From contig JALNWR010000027.1 in NCBI GenBank assembly GCA_023230795.1, positions 1-18,283 of the forward strand: a stretch of 18,283 nt of DNA, written 5' to 3'. The notes beneath the pieces are model-generated. The model was not told where the DNA came from, made no database searches, and worked only from the letters and a program-made list of their open reading frames with translations. Position numbers and translations under genes: made by a program. This DNA comes from Candidatus Cloacimonadota bacterium (GTDB lineage: Bacteria; Cloacimonadota; Cloacimonadia; Cloacimonadales; Cloacimonadaceae). Positions 1-7,257 of the stretch are shown here, one piece after another (position 1 is the stretch's first letter; every line of letters begins with the position of its first letter).

Positions 1-276
1 GCTTGCGTGAATACCTGCGTTCAATACACAAGGTTTATCAATGACTTAGGTGTGAGAAACATTAGTATACTAAGATCATCCAGGAGGCCACTCCATGTAA
101 CCGAGATCATTGAGCAATGCAGGGAGAAATACGATATTGAGCTATATCGGGAATCTATCGTTTCTGCATTATTGAAGAAGATTAATCGGATGGATCGTTT
201 TGTTAAGACTGGCCCCAATACCTTTGGTTTGAGCGAATACAGGGACCTATATCGTTCACTGAAACAGGAGGGTTAG
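1..276 (+). CDS. HARE-type winged-helix (HTH) small protein, open at left edge
   Basis: This small basic protein of about 90 residues matches the pattern of the HARE-HTH fold, a winged helix found in the RNA polymerase delta subunit and in many restriction or DNA-associated proteins. The visible hallmarks are a 'RPLHVTEIIEQC' helix-turn-helix start, a helix with a variable 'SIVSALLKKI' segment, and the terminal wing 'RFVKTGPNTFGL', which resembles the family's FxxxGxGxFGL ending. A GTG at position 7 could start it, but the frame is open to the window edge and no ribosome binding site is visible, so the true start may lie outside. It ends four bases before the transposase gene and is therefore probably co-transcribed with it. 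A DNA-binding accessory role in transposition or its control is inference. The fold assignment is by eye and moderately confident. Confidence 0.62.
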   Translation, partial: ACVNTCVQYTRFINDLGVRNISILRSSRRPLHVTEIIEQCREKYDIELYRESIVSALLKKINRMDRFVKTGPNTFGLSEYRDLYRSLKQEG

Positions 277-280
277 GATC

Positions 281-1684
281 ATGTCACTCAGCGAGGCCGT
301 ATTTAACATGATGAATGAATGGAATGATGTCTTTGTACAGGGTAGAACCATGATGAGAGCCATCAGATTAGCACTATGTTTGTTGCTCAACCCCAGTCGT
401 AACACGATAACTCAGAGCCTGGTATTTGGTGGCTTGGATGACAGAGACTGGAGCTCGGACTACAAGTTACTTTCGAGAAGCAAATGGAACGATGAAGAAC
501 TGTTCAAACCAGTTATAGAAGAAACCATTTCGTATTTCGATGATGGTTATATCTGCCTCGCTGTTGACGATACCAAGATCAAAAAGACCGGCAAGAAAAT
601 CCCCTACGCCCAATACTTCATGGATGCCATGTCTCCGCCGTTTCGTTACAACCTAATGTATGGTCACAGAGTACTGCAGTTTTCAGCGTTGCTTCCGCTT
701 TTTCAACAGGAGATCCCTGATCCTGATGATGAAGATAAACTTTATCACGTATGTCGTGGCATACCTGTATCAGCAACTAATGTGCCGGCGATAAAGAAGC
801 CTGGTAAAAATGCTTCGGCTGAGGCTATTGAGGCTTACAACGATGCCAAACGTAAAAACAATCTTAGCCTGGCTTTCCTTAAAGAGGCCAGAAGATTACG
901 CATCGTTTATGATGAGCAAGGGGCAGCGGATAAGACTTTGCTCATTGTAGCCGATGGTTCTTTCTGTAATTCAACGATATTTAAAGCCAATCTTGATGGG
1001 ATCACAATTGCTGCCCGGTGTCGCAAAGATGCCAGATTATGTTACAGGGATAAAACTTCATCAAGGCGCTTCTATTCTAGGGAAACCTTTTCTCCCCTCT
1101 CTGTGCGACAGGATGATAGCATTCCATATAAGACCATCATGTTATACATTGGCAAGAATCTACGTAAGGTAAGATACAAGGAAGTCAAGAATGTGCTATG
1201 GCAACGAGGTGCCGGACGGCAGGAACTCAGATTAATTGTAATCGCTCCCAAGCCATACAAATCTTATGTGCGCAAACAGAATTACAAGCAAGAAGCATAT
1301 ATTCTGACCAATGATGATACACTAAGCGCAGAGGTCATTATTCAACAATACATCAATCGTTGGGAGATTGAAGTAAACCACCGTGAAGAAAAGAACAATC
1401 TGGGTCTGGGACAAGCTCAGGTCTGGAACAAAGATGCTGTTATCAAAACACCGGCTTTACTCATTGCGGCATATAGTATTATGTTGTTAATGAGCTTGAA
1501 ATGCTATGGCATACACCGAAGTGACAACTACCTGCCTCAACCCAAGTGGAGAAAGGGCTCCGTACGACCGTCGTGTAATGATCTGGTTAATCTGATGCGT
1601 AAGGAGCTTACATCGGATTACGACTTGCAAAATCAGCTACAAATCGACCTCAATAGGAAGGTAGGTATGTCAGTGAATCAGTAG
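281..1684 (+). CDS. DDE transposase, IS4/IS701-like superfamily
   Basis: This 467-residue protein is a probable RNase H-fold DDE transposase that cuts and joins DNA ends of an insertion sequence. Candidate catalytic residues are D96 (in 'AVDDTKIKKTGKK'), D225 (in 'LLIVADGS') and E364. The last lies in 'YINRWEIEVNHREEK', which fits the IS4-family signature Y-(2)-R-(3)-E-(6)-K exactly at Y357, R360, E364 and K371. The following 'LGLGQAQVW' resembles the conserved segment after the catalytic Glu in IS701-like transposases. The ATG follows AGGAGG by nine bases. The gene appears full length, with no frameshift or stop. The upstream partner is a small HARE-HTH protein, which is not usual for simple IS4 elements. 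Terminal inverted repeats could not be identified because the left end is outside the window. Family placement beyond DDE/IS4-like is tentative. Confidence 0.88.
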   Translation: MSLSEAVFNMMNEWNDVFVQGRTMMRAIRLALCLLLNPSRNTITQSLVFGGLDDRDWSSDYKLLSRSKWNDEELFKPVIEETISYFDDGYICLAVDDTKIKKTGKKIPYAQYFMDAMSPPFRYNLMYGHRVLQFSALLPLFQQEIPDPDDEDKLYHVCRGIPVSATNVPAIKKPGKNASAEAIEAYNDAKRKNNLSLAFLKEARRLRIVYDEQGAADKTLLIVADGSFCNSTIFKANLDGITIAARCRKDARLCYRDKTSSRRFYSRETFSPLSVRQDDSIPYKTIMLYIGKNLRKVRYKEVKNVLWQRGAGRQELRLIVIAPKPYKSYVRKQNYKQEAYILTNDDTLSAEVIIQQYINRWEIEVNHREEKNNLGLGQAQVWNKDAVIKTPALLIAAYSIMLLMSLKCYGIHRSDNYLPQPKWRKGSVRPSCNDLVNLMRKELTSDYDLQNQLQIDLNRKVGMSVNQ

Positions 1685-1700
1685 ATTATGTCCAAACTCC

Positions 1701-1737
1701 AGGTGCCGGTTAAAACCGGCACCTAAAGTCTTTTAAG
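1701..1737 (+). repeat. Palindromic repeat unit, copy 1 (hairpin plus tail)
   Basis: An 11-base arm 'AGGTGCCGGTT' is followed after two bases by its exact reverse complement. Next comes the tail 'TAAAGTCTTTTAAG'. The 35 bases 1703-1737 recur without change at 1776-1810. The hairpin begins 16 bases after the transposase stop and has a short T run nearby, so it could also act as that gene's terminator. GC-rich palindromes of this type resemble REP-like dispersed repeats. Confidence 0.8.
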
Positions 1738-1774
1738 ATCCAGGCTGTCTATGTAGTCCAGCAGCCCGCATCGG

Positions 1775-1810
1775 CGTGCCGGTTAAAACCGGCACCTAAA
1801 GTCTTTTAAG
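1775..1810 (+). repeat. Palindromic repeat unit, copy 2
   Basis: This is an exact 35-base copy (1776-1810) of the unit at 1703-1737, with a period of 73 bases. The hairpin stem is 'GTGCCGGTT' with its complement at 1787-1795, followed by the same tail. The two flanking bases that extend the stem in copy 1 are not complementary here, so the shared unit really is the 9-bp stem plus tail. Confidence 0.82.
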
Positions 1811-1883
1811 GGGGATGTAAAACAATAATCAAGGATATCTCTCGGCTTTATACCCGCACGTAAAGGAATATCGGAAACAGAAA

Positions 1884-1898
1884 CTAGAGTCTTTTAAG
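1884..1898 (+). repeat. Partial copy 3 of the repeat tail
   Basis: The sequence 'CTAGAGTCTTTTAAG' matches the tail of the two preceding units at 14 of 15 positions but has no hairpin in front. It lies 88 bases after the equivalent point of copy 2. Its last bases run into AAGGAGG, the apparent ribosome binding site of the ORF at 1913. Confidence 0.55.
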
Positions 1899-1912
1899 GA
1901 GGGTTTTTAGAT

Positions 1913-2125
1913 ATGAACTTATATACTTGGGAACGTATTCCGGATTTCATAAACCATATCAAAAATCGGCTCTATCCTGAATATCCCAAGTCCTCCCCCG
2001 AGAAATATTGCTTGCTACAAAAGTATTTTGCTTTATCATATATTTATACTATCTTACCTGGGACTTGGGACATGAATATGGTTGTTACTACAAATCCCGT
2101 GGGCAGGCACGGGAATATGAGATAA
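1913..2125 (+). CDS. Small hypothetical ORF, doubtful (70 aa)
   Basis: I do not recognise this ORF. It has an ATG ten bases after AAGGAGG, a good ribosome binding site. The first half (to about residue 50) is rich in Tyr, Pro and Lys and looks plausibly protein-like, with 'IPDFINHIKNRLYP' likely helical. The last 20 residues look like random translation, and the final codons run over a small inverted repeat (2095-2114). It has no signal peptide or membrane segment. It sits between the transposase/repeat region and the outer-membrane protein gene and could be a remnant of an older gene or a chance ORF. Confidence that it is a real gene is low. Confidence 0.3.
   Translation: MNLYTWERIPDFINHIKNRLYPEYPKSSPEKYCLLQKYFALSYIYTILPGTWDMNMVVTTNPVGRHGNMR
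2095..2114 (+). repeat. Small inverted repeat (7-bp stem)
   Basis: TCCCGTG at 2095-2101 is the exact reverse complement of CACGGGA at 2108-2114, with a six-base loop. It overlaps the 3' end of the doubtful 70-residue ORF and has no T tract after it, so it is not a convincing terminator. Confidence 0.35.
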
Positions 2126-2138
2126 ATAAAACGCCTTT

Positions 2139-2167
2139 TATGATAAAAAAATGAAAAAATAAAGGAG
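2139..2167 (+). promoter_or_regulatory. Possible -10 element and RBS of the outer-membrane protein gene
   Basis: TATGAT at 2139-2144 differs from the TATAAT consensus at one base and sits in an A-rich stretch just upstream of the gene. No convincing -35 box is seen at the right distance. AAAGGAG at 2161-2167 is a clear ribosome binding site, eight bases before the ATG at 2176. Confidence 0.3.
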
Positions 2168-2175
2168 AACAAAAC

Positions 2176-3054
2176 ATGAAAAAGCTAACCGTACTAATTG
2201 CCCTCAGCATTCTTATCCTGGGCCTGAGCGCAGAGCCTTGGAACATTGATTCCGATATGAATCTCACGCTTTCTCAGAGCGCATTCAGCGACAACTGGCA
2301 GGGTAAGGAGATGAGCAATATCACCTGGATGGCGAGCTCTAATACCAGCATGGAAAAGCAGATGAAGGAGTGGTTGCACAACCGCAATACCTTGAAACTG
2401 GCCTTTGGGCAGACTCATCTGCAAAAGACAAATTCCGCCGGCGAGAAATATTGGGAAGCTCCTGATAAATCTACCGATAAGATCGATCTGGAAAGTCTGT
2501 GGCGCTTCACTTTACAGACTTGGGTGGATCCTTTTGTTGCCGGCCGCATGGAATCTCAATTCTTAGATTTGTCGCAGCAAGACCAGGACAATACCAGATT
2601 TGTAAACCCTCTGCTTTTTACGGAAAGTGCGGGTATGATGCGCACCTTTATAGATAATGAGAGCACGTCGTTAAATACCCGTTTGGGTGCTGCTTTCAGG
2701 CAAAATGTGAATCGTGATCAGATGGACATAAACCTGGACAAAGAGACTCTGACCACCATGGATGGAGGTCTGCAATTGGTATCCGAACTGAGAAAGAATA
2801 TAGAGGCACCTCTGCAAAGCGCATTTCGCAGCAGATTACAAATCTATCAGGCACTGTATAATTCAGAATCGGACGATCTGGCTACGGATGACTGGAAATC
2901 CCCTGATCTGGTTTGGGAGAATTCCCTTTCCACCAAGCTCTTCGGTTTAGTAAGTGCAAATCTGATCTTTGAGCTGCGCTATGACAAAGAGCAAGTTCAC
3001 GAACTGCAATGGAAGCAAAGCCTGGGTTTGGGTTTGAGCTATACCCTGTTTTAG
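2176..3054 (+). CDS. Predicted outer-membrane beta-barrel protein, DUF3078-like
   Basis: This 292-residue protein begins with a clear Sec signal peptide: 'MKK', a hydrophobic core to about residue 17, and a likely cut after 'LSA' at residue 19. The mature part starts with 'WNIDSDMNLTLSQSAFSDNW' (22-41), which closely follows the pattern of DUF3078 proteins of Bacteroidota and relatives (W, alternating strand, SQ-F-NW). Short alternating strands follow throughout, and the last residues 'LGLSYTLF' end in an aromatic, as expected of a BAM-recognised beta-barrel. Location in the outer membrane is therefore likely; the ligand or role is unknown. It is preceded by a strong AAAGGAG site and followed by its own hairpin, so it is probably transcribed separately from the fatty-acid cluster. 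The family name is moderately sure, the barrel nature more so. Confidence 0.72.
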   Translation: MKKLTVLIALSILILGLSAEPWNIDSDMNLTLSQSAFSDNWQGKEMSNITWMASSNTSMEKQMKEWLHNRNTLKLAFGQTHLQKTNSAGEKYWEAPDKSTDKIDLESLWRFTLQTWVDPFVAGRMESQFLDLSQQDQDNTRFVNPLLFTESAGMMRTFIDNESTSLNTRLGAAFRQNVNRDQMDINLDKETLTTMDGGLQLVSELRKNIEAPLQSAFRSRLQIYQALYNSESDDLATDDWKSPDLVWENSLSTKLFGLVSANLIFELRYDKEQVHELQWKQSLGLGLSYTLF

Positions 3055-3074
3055 ATTATAGCGATATTCATCTT

Positions 3075-3100
3075 GCGCTGCCGGGAAAACCTGGCAGCGC
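3075..3100 (+). terminator. Hairpin after the outer-membrane protein gene
   Basis: An 11-bp stem (GCGCTGCCGGG paired with CCTGGCAGCGC, one G-T pair) encloses an AAAA loop, beginning 20 bases after the stop codon. No U tract follows, so intrinsic termination is not certain. It may instead protect the transcript's 3' end. Confidence 0.5.
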
Positions 3101-3296
3101 GATACTGAAATTCCCTTAATTCAAGCTTTTATCCGCCCTATTTAGCTTTTTTGATTGACAAAAATGCCACTATGCAGGTTCATGCCCTGATTGAGATAAA
3201 TATCAAAATAAACTTGTGTCTGGATTTGTATTTATAGCACTTAGCTAAAATAGTTGAATCCGATTCAGGCAAAATGAGAGCCAAAGGAGAATAGAA
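3101..3296 (+). promoter_or_regulatory. AT-rich leader probably holding the fatty-acid operon promoter
   Basis: About 200 bases without a gene separate the hairpin from rpmF. A perfect TTGACA lies at 3155-3160, but no good -10 follows at 16-18 bases. A TAAAAT (3246-3251) could be a -10, though its -35 region is weak. A promoter for the rpmF-rnc cluster is expected here because the upstream gene ends in a hairpin, but I cannot fix its position. CAAAGGAGA just before the ATG at 3297 is the rpmF ribosome binding site. Confidence 0.3.
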
Positions 3297-3476
3297 ATGG
3301 CTGTACCCAAAAAAAAGACGTCAAAGACCAGAAGAGACAAGCGCAGGACTCACGACGCCCTCACGGTTCCGAGCTTTAGCACCTGCCAGAAATGTGGTGA
3401 GCCCAGCAGGTCACATCATATATGTGAGAATTGTGGTAACTACAACGGCAAGCAGATCATCGCCATAAAGGAATAA
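3297..3476 (+). CDS. rpmF: 50S ribosomal protein L32 (bL32)
   Basis: This 59-residue protein of the large ribosomal subunit starts 'MAVPKKKTSKTRRDKRR', the standard L32 opening with a basic tail that reaches into 23S rRNA. Its C-terminal half carries two CxxC pairs ('CQKCG' and 'CENCG') that form a zinc ribbon, so this is the zinc-binding form. 'YNGKQII' matches the usual family ending (Y-x-G-K/R-x-V/I). An AAAGGAGA site lies upstream. The stop is two bases before the plsX start, the conserved rpmF-plsX pairing seen in many bacteria. The usual yceD (DUF177) gene in front of rpmF is absent here. Identification is secure. Confidence 0.97.
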   Translation: MAVPKKKTSKTRRDKRRTHDALTVPSFSTCQKCGEPSRSHHICENCGNYNGKQIIAIKE

Positions 3477-3478
3477 AT

Positions 3479-4474
3479 TTGCGCGTAGCGCTGGACGCCT
3501 TTGGCAGTGACAGTGCACCGCATCCTGAGATCGAAGGTGCAGTGCTGGCTATCAAAGAAGAGCTGTGCGGTGAAGTGATTTTGGTGGGAGATGAGATGAT
3601 TCTCTCCCCCGAGCTGAACAAGTATTTTTACGATCCTTCCCGCATAAGCATAGAGCATGCTTCCCAGCGTATTGGGATGGGCGATGGAGCTGCGGCTTCG
3701 GTGCGCAGCAAGCGAGATTCTTCCATGGTGCGGGCGATAGCTTTGCACAAGGAAGGCAGAGCCGATGTGGCCGTATCTGCGGGTAATACCGGAGCCATGA
3801 TGAGTGCCTCTTTGATTACACTGGGGCGCATGAAAAATGTGCACAGACCTGCCATTGCAGCAGTTTTCCCCACCCAGACCGGTCATGAAATCATTCTGGA
3901 TATCGGTGCTAATGTGGATTGTAATGCCCAGCATCTGATGCAATTTGCCGTGATGGGCTCCAAGTACTTTGAATATTTTTTCAAGGTAGATCAGCCCAAG
4001 GTAAGCCTTCTGAATATCGGCGAAGAAGGCGCTAAGGGCAACGTCATGTCCAAAGAAGCGTATCACCTGATGTCTGAGAGCAAGGACATCAATTTTATAG
4101 GCAATATCGAAGGCAAGGACGTGCTGAGCGGAATCACGGATGTGATAGTCTGCGATGGTTTTGTGGGAAATGTGATGCTCAAGACCATTGAAGGCGTGGG
4201 TTTTTCGATCTTTGAGATACTCAAAGAGCAGATCAATAAGGATTGGATCGCAAAGCTGGGAGCTTTGCTCTCCTACCCTGTATTTAGCTATATCAAAAAG
4301 AAATTGGATCACACAGAATACGGTGGCGCCCTCTTGGTAGGGCTGAATGGCATTCCCGTGGTATCGCACGGACGCAGCAATGCCAAGGCGATCAAGAATG
4401 CGCTCCGGTTTGCCACGCGCATAGCGGAATCCGGTTTTGTGGAAAACACAAGAGACTATTTTGAGAGGTTATAA
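3479..4474 (+). CDS. plsX: Phosphate acyltransferase PlsX (acyl-ACP:phosphate transacylase)
   Basis: PlsX converts acyl-ACP and phosphate to acyl-phosphate, which PlsY then uses to acylate glycerol-3-phosphate; it acts at the cytoplasmic face of the membrane. The 331-residue length is typical. Family landmarks are the N-terminal 'MRVALDAFGSDSAP' (usually DAMGGD), 'VSAGNTGAMM', 'NIGEEGAKGN', 'VCDGFVGNVMLKT' near residue 225 and 'EYGGALLVGLNGIPVVSHGRS' near 290. The start is a TTG, chosen because it gives exactly the family's N-terminus, lies about six bases after AAAGGA and follows the rpmF stop by two bases; the next in-frame GTG would delete the first strand. The stop TAA overlaps the fabH ATG by one base, implying translational coupling. 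The Gly-to-Ser change in the first motif is mild. Confidence 0.96.
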   Translation: MRVALDAFGSDSAPHPEIEGAVLAIKEELCGEVILVGDEMILSPELNKYFYDPSRISIEHASQRIGMGDGAAASVRSKRDSSMVRAIALHKEGRADVAVSAGNTGAMMSASLITLGRMKNVHRPAIAAVFPTQTGHEIILDIGANVDCNAQHLMQFAVMGSKYFEYFFKVDQPKVSLLNIGEEGAKGNVMSKEAYHLMSESKDINFIGNIEGKDVLSGITDVIVCDGFVGNVMLKTIEGVGFSIFEILKEQINKDWIAKLGALLSYPVFSYIKKKLDHTEYGGALLVGLNGIPVVSHGRSNAKAIKNALRFATRIAESGFVENTRDYFERL

Positions 4475-5466
4475 TGGAAAATTATTTTGCCAAATTCTCT
4501 GCCTTTGGTAGCTTTGCACCTGCCAAGATTTTGACTAATCAAGACCTGGAAAAGATTGTGGATACTACCGATGAATGGATCCGCACCCGCACCGGTATGG
4601 TGGAACGTCGTATGGCCAGCAAAGAAGAAGCAGCCAGCGATCTTGCTTATCAGGCAGCGTTAAACGCTATCGAAGCCTCCAAGGTGAAGTACAAAGAGAT
4701 CGATATGATCATAGTAGCCACGATCTCCGGAGACCATGCTTTTCCTTCTACTTCCTGCATTTTGCAACACAAACTGGGTTTGAAAAATGTGCCTGCTTTT
4801 GACCTCTCTGCAGGCTGCACAGGCTTTATTTATGCTTGTGACGTGGCCAATCAATATGTGAGAAATGGCCAGGCACGCAACATTTTGGTGGTAGGTGTGG
4901 AAATTTTAACCAAGATCACAAATTGGACAGACCGCAATACCTGCGTGCTTTTTGGAGACGCTGCCGGAGCCGCAGTGATCTCCAGAGCAGAGCCTACCGA
5001 TATCTCCAAAATCATCGATACCAAAATAGATGCGGATGGCAGCATGGGAGATTATCTCATCCAGATGGCGGGAGGTTCCCGCCTGCCAGCCAGCGCTGAG
5101 ACCGTGGAGGCAAATCAGCACACTCTGACTATGGAAGGCAACAGAGTATTTAAAAGCGCGATTAAGAGCATGTATGCCTCTTCGGATGAACTCTTGAAAC
5201 GCAACAATCTCAGCTCTGCCGATGTGGACTGGGTGATCCCGCACCAAGCCAATCTCAGGATCATAGAAGCCCTGGCAGACAAGATGAAAGTACCGCTCAG
5301 CAAAGTGATAATAAATATCCAAAAATATGGCAATACTTCTTCGGCCACAGTTCCTCTGGCTATAGACGAGGCGATTCGCAAGAAGAAAATCCGCCGGGGC
5401 GACATTCTGCTGCTCACTTCTTTTGGAGCAGGACTCACCTGGGGCAGCATCCTGGCCCGATATTAG
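4474..5466 (+). CDS. fabH: Beta-ketoacyl-ACP synthase III (FabH)
   Basis: FabH starts type II fatty-acid synthesis by condensing an acyl-CoA primer with malonyl-ACP. The 330-residue thiolase-fold protein has the complete Cys-His-Asn triad: C115 in 'DLSAGCTGF', H257 in 'IPHQANLRI' and N287 in 'YGNTSSATVPLA'. The N-terminal 'TTDEWIRTRTGMVERR' is the usual family segment, and 'SFGAGLTWGSIL' closes the protein. The ATG overlaps the plsX stop in TAATG, with GAGAGG just upstream. The fabD gene follows nine bases after the stop. Primer preference (acetyl-CoA or branched acyl-CoA) cannot be read reliably from the sequence. Confidence 0.97.
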   Translation: MENYFAKFSAFGSFAPAKILTNQDLEKIVDTTDEWIRTRTGMVERRMASKEEAASDLAYQAALNAIEASKVKYKEIDMIIVATISGDHAFPSTSCILQHKLGLKNVPAFDLSAGCTGFIYACDVANQYVRNGQARNILVVGVEILTKITNWTDRNTCVLFGDAAGAAVISRAEPTDISKIIDTKIDADGSMGDYLIQMAGGSRLPASAETVEANQHTLTMEGNRVFKSAIKSMYASSDELLKRNNLSSADVDWVIPHQANLRIIEALADKMKVPLSKVIINIQKYGNTSSATVPLAIDEAIRKKKIRRGDILLLTSFGAGLTWGSILARY

Positions 5467-5475
5467 AGGTTCAAA

Positions 5476-6408
5476 ATGAAAATAGCTTTTGTATTTCCCG
5501 GCCAGGGAGCCCAGTATGTGGGCATGGCGCAAGACTATATCAGCGAAGACAAAGCAGCCCGGAAAACGCTGCTGGATTTTGACACAGCCCATGGCACCGA
5601 GCTTTACAAAGTGATGCTTGAAGGCCCTGAAGAGCAGCTCAAACAGACCCACCTCACCCAACCCGCCATCCTCTTTCACAGCATCTGTGCACTGCGCAAA
5701 TTTCAAGAGCGATATGCGGTGAAACCGGCCTTCGTGGCCGGACACTCCCTGGGAGAATTCTCCGCTTTGGTAGCCTCCGGCATCCTCAATGTGGAAGACG
5801 CCATGCACATCGTGCACAAACGAGGTGAATATATGATCAAAGCCGTGGGGGACATCCCTTTTGCCATGGCTGCAGTGATAGGTTTGGATGCAGATGCCAT
5901 TACAGCAATCTGCCAGCAGGTAAGCGAGCAGGATATGGTGCAGGCGGTGAATTACAATACCCCTGTGCAGACCGTGATTTCAGGCACCAAGGAAGGGGTG
6001 AGGAAGGCCTCCGAGCTGGCCAAGGCCCAGGGTGCCAAACGAGCTATTCCACTGATAGTGGGAGGGCCCTTTCATACTCCTCTGATCGAAAAAGCCAGTA
6101 GCTGGCTGATAGATGAAATGGGCAGATTCAGCTTCAATCAAGGACAGATTCCGGTGGTTTCAAATCTGGATGCCCGCCCCAGCCTGGATGGCACTGAAGC
6201 CCGGGACAAACTGGGCAAACAGATCATTTCACCGGTGCGTTGGGTGGAATCGGTTCGCTTTATGATAGCCTCTGGGGTAACTCACTTTATCGAGTTTGGT
6301 CCGCAGAGAGTATTGAGCGGAATGATAAAGAATATTGACAAAGAACGGCGAATTTATTCTATTGACCACATAGTGGATCTTGCTGAGCTGGAAGCAGTTT
6401 TGAACTGA
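5476..6408 (+). CDS. fabD: Malonyl-CoA:ACP transacylase (FabD)
   Basis: FabD loads malonyl groups from CoA onto ACP for chain elongation. The 310-residue sequence begins 'MKIAFVFPGQGAQYVGM' with the GQGxQ oxyanion motif. It carries the nucleophile S91 in 'GHSLGEFSAL', R116 in 'KRGEYM' and the catalytic H200 in 'GGPFHTPLI'. 'FIEFGPQRVLSGMIK' near the end is also typical. AGAGG overlaps the fabH stop codon and serves as ribosome binding site. A 48-base gap follows before fabG. Confidence 0.96.
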   Translation: MKIAFVFPGQGAQYVGMAQDYISEDKAARKTLLDFDTAHGTELYKVMLEGPEEQLKQTHLTQPAILFHSICALRKFQERYAVKPAFVAGHSLGEFSALVASGILNVEDAMHIVHKRGEYMIKAVGDIPFAMAAVIGLDADAITAICQQVSEQDMVQAVNYNTPVQTVISGTKEGVRKASELAKAQGAKRAIPLIVGGPFHTPLIEKASSWLIDEMGRFSFNQGQIPVVSNLDARPSLDGTEARDKLGKQIISPVRWVESVRFMIASGVTHFIEFGPQRVLSGMIKNIDKERRIYSIDHIVDLAELEAVLN

Positions 6409-6456
6409 ATGAGGTTCAGCATAGCCCATCTAAGATATTAATATAAGGAATAGATA

Positions 6457-7203
6457 ATGCATGATATTTCAAAACAGATAGTAGTGATTACCGGAAGTGC
6501 CCGAGGCATAGGTCTGGCGATAGCAGAGCGTTTTGCCTCCGCCAAAGCTACGGTGATCGTGATCGATCTAAACAGTGAACTGGTGGATAAAGCCGTAGAA
6601 AGCCTGAAAGATCAGGGTGGGAAAGCCTTTGGATATATCGGTAATGTAACCGATGCCAAAGGTATAGAAGAGCTTTTTGCCCGGATCGTGGCAGAACATG
6701 GCGCCATCGATACTTTGATCAACAACGCTGGTGTGACCCGAGACAACCTTGTGCTGCGCATGAAAGAAGAAGAATGGCAGCTGGTAATGGACATCAATCT
6801 CAAAGGCAGCTTTATCTGCACCCAAAAAGCTTTTAAACATATGATGAAAGCCCGCCAAGGCAGCATCATCAATATAGCCAGCGTAATAGGACTGATGGGC
6901 AATGCCGGTCAGGCAAATTACGCGGCGTCCAAAGGTGGCATGATAGCTTTTACGAAGAGTTGTGCCAAAGAATTTGCCAGCCGCAATGTAAGAGTAAACG
7001 CTGTAGCTCCGGGCTTTATCGAAACCGAAATGACCGCTACGCTCAGTGAAGAGATTCGCGCCAGCTATGGTAAAGCCATTCCCTTGGGGAAGATGGGCAG
7101 CCCTGCCGATGTAGCGAAGGTTTGCATGTTTTTAGCCAGCGAATACAGCTCGTATATAACCGGTCAGACCATCGCTGTAGATGGCGGCCTCACCATGCAT
7201 TAA
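6457..7203 (+). CDS. fabG: 3-oxoacyl-ACP reductase (FabG), short-chain dehydrogenase
   Basis: FabG reduces 3-oxoacyl-ACP to 3-hydroxyacyl-ACP with NADPH in each elongation cycle. The 248-residue Rossmann-fold protein has the cofactor motif 'TGSARGIG' (12-19), 'NNAGVTRDN' (89-97), and catalytic S142, Y155 and K159 ('YAASK'). N114 in 'DINLKG' completes the tetrad. The 'PGFIETEMT' and 'SSYITGQTIAVDGG' segments match FabG rather than other short-chain dehydrogenases. AAGGA lies seven bases before the ATG. Its place between fabD and acpP supports the assignment. Confidence 0.96.
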   Translation: MHDISKQIVVITGSARGIGLAIAERFASAKATVIVIDLNSELVDKAVESLKDQGGKAFGYIGNVTDAKGIEELFARIVAEHGAIDTLINNAGVTRDNLVLRMKEEEWQLVMDINLKGSFICTQKAFKHMMKARQGSIINIASVIGLMGNAGQANYAASKGGMIAFTKSCAKEFASRNVRVNAVAPGFIETEMTATLSEEIRASYGKAIPLGKMGSPADVAKVCMFLASEYSSYITGQTIAVDGGLTMH

Positions 7204-7257
7204 GCATTTTTTACCCAAATAAATAGAGAATATCTCTTCAGTAACATAGGAGGAACA

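Noticed and set aside
1..1760. Terminal inverted repeats and target duplication of the insertion element
   Set aside because: The left end is outside the window and nothing at the start matches the sequence after the transposase, so ends cannot be called.
1701..1898. CRISPR-like array
   Set aside because: Only two full repeat units are present, the third is a tail fragment, the spacings differ (73 and 88 bases) and no cas gene is in the window.
3155..3183. Strong promoter from the perfect TTGACA at 3155
   Set aside because: The bases 16-18 positions downstream do not resemble a -10 box, so I could not accept it as a complete promoter.
3440..4369. 309-residue open frame on the minus strand opposite plsX
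   Set aside because: plsX on the plus strand has full family motifs. The minus-strand frame is rich in His, Gln and Arg, shows no recognisable domain and is a shadow of plsX codon use.
4906..5817. 303-residue minus-strand open frame across fabH and fabD
   Set aside because: It spans two well-defined genes on the other strand and its composition is typical of a shadow frame.
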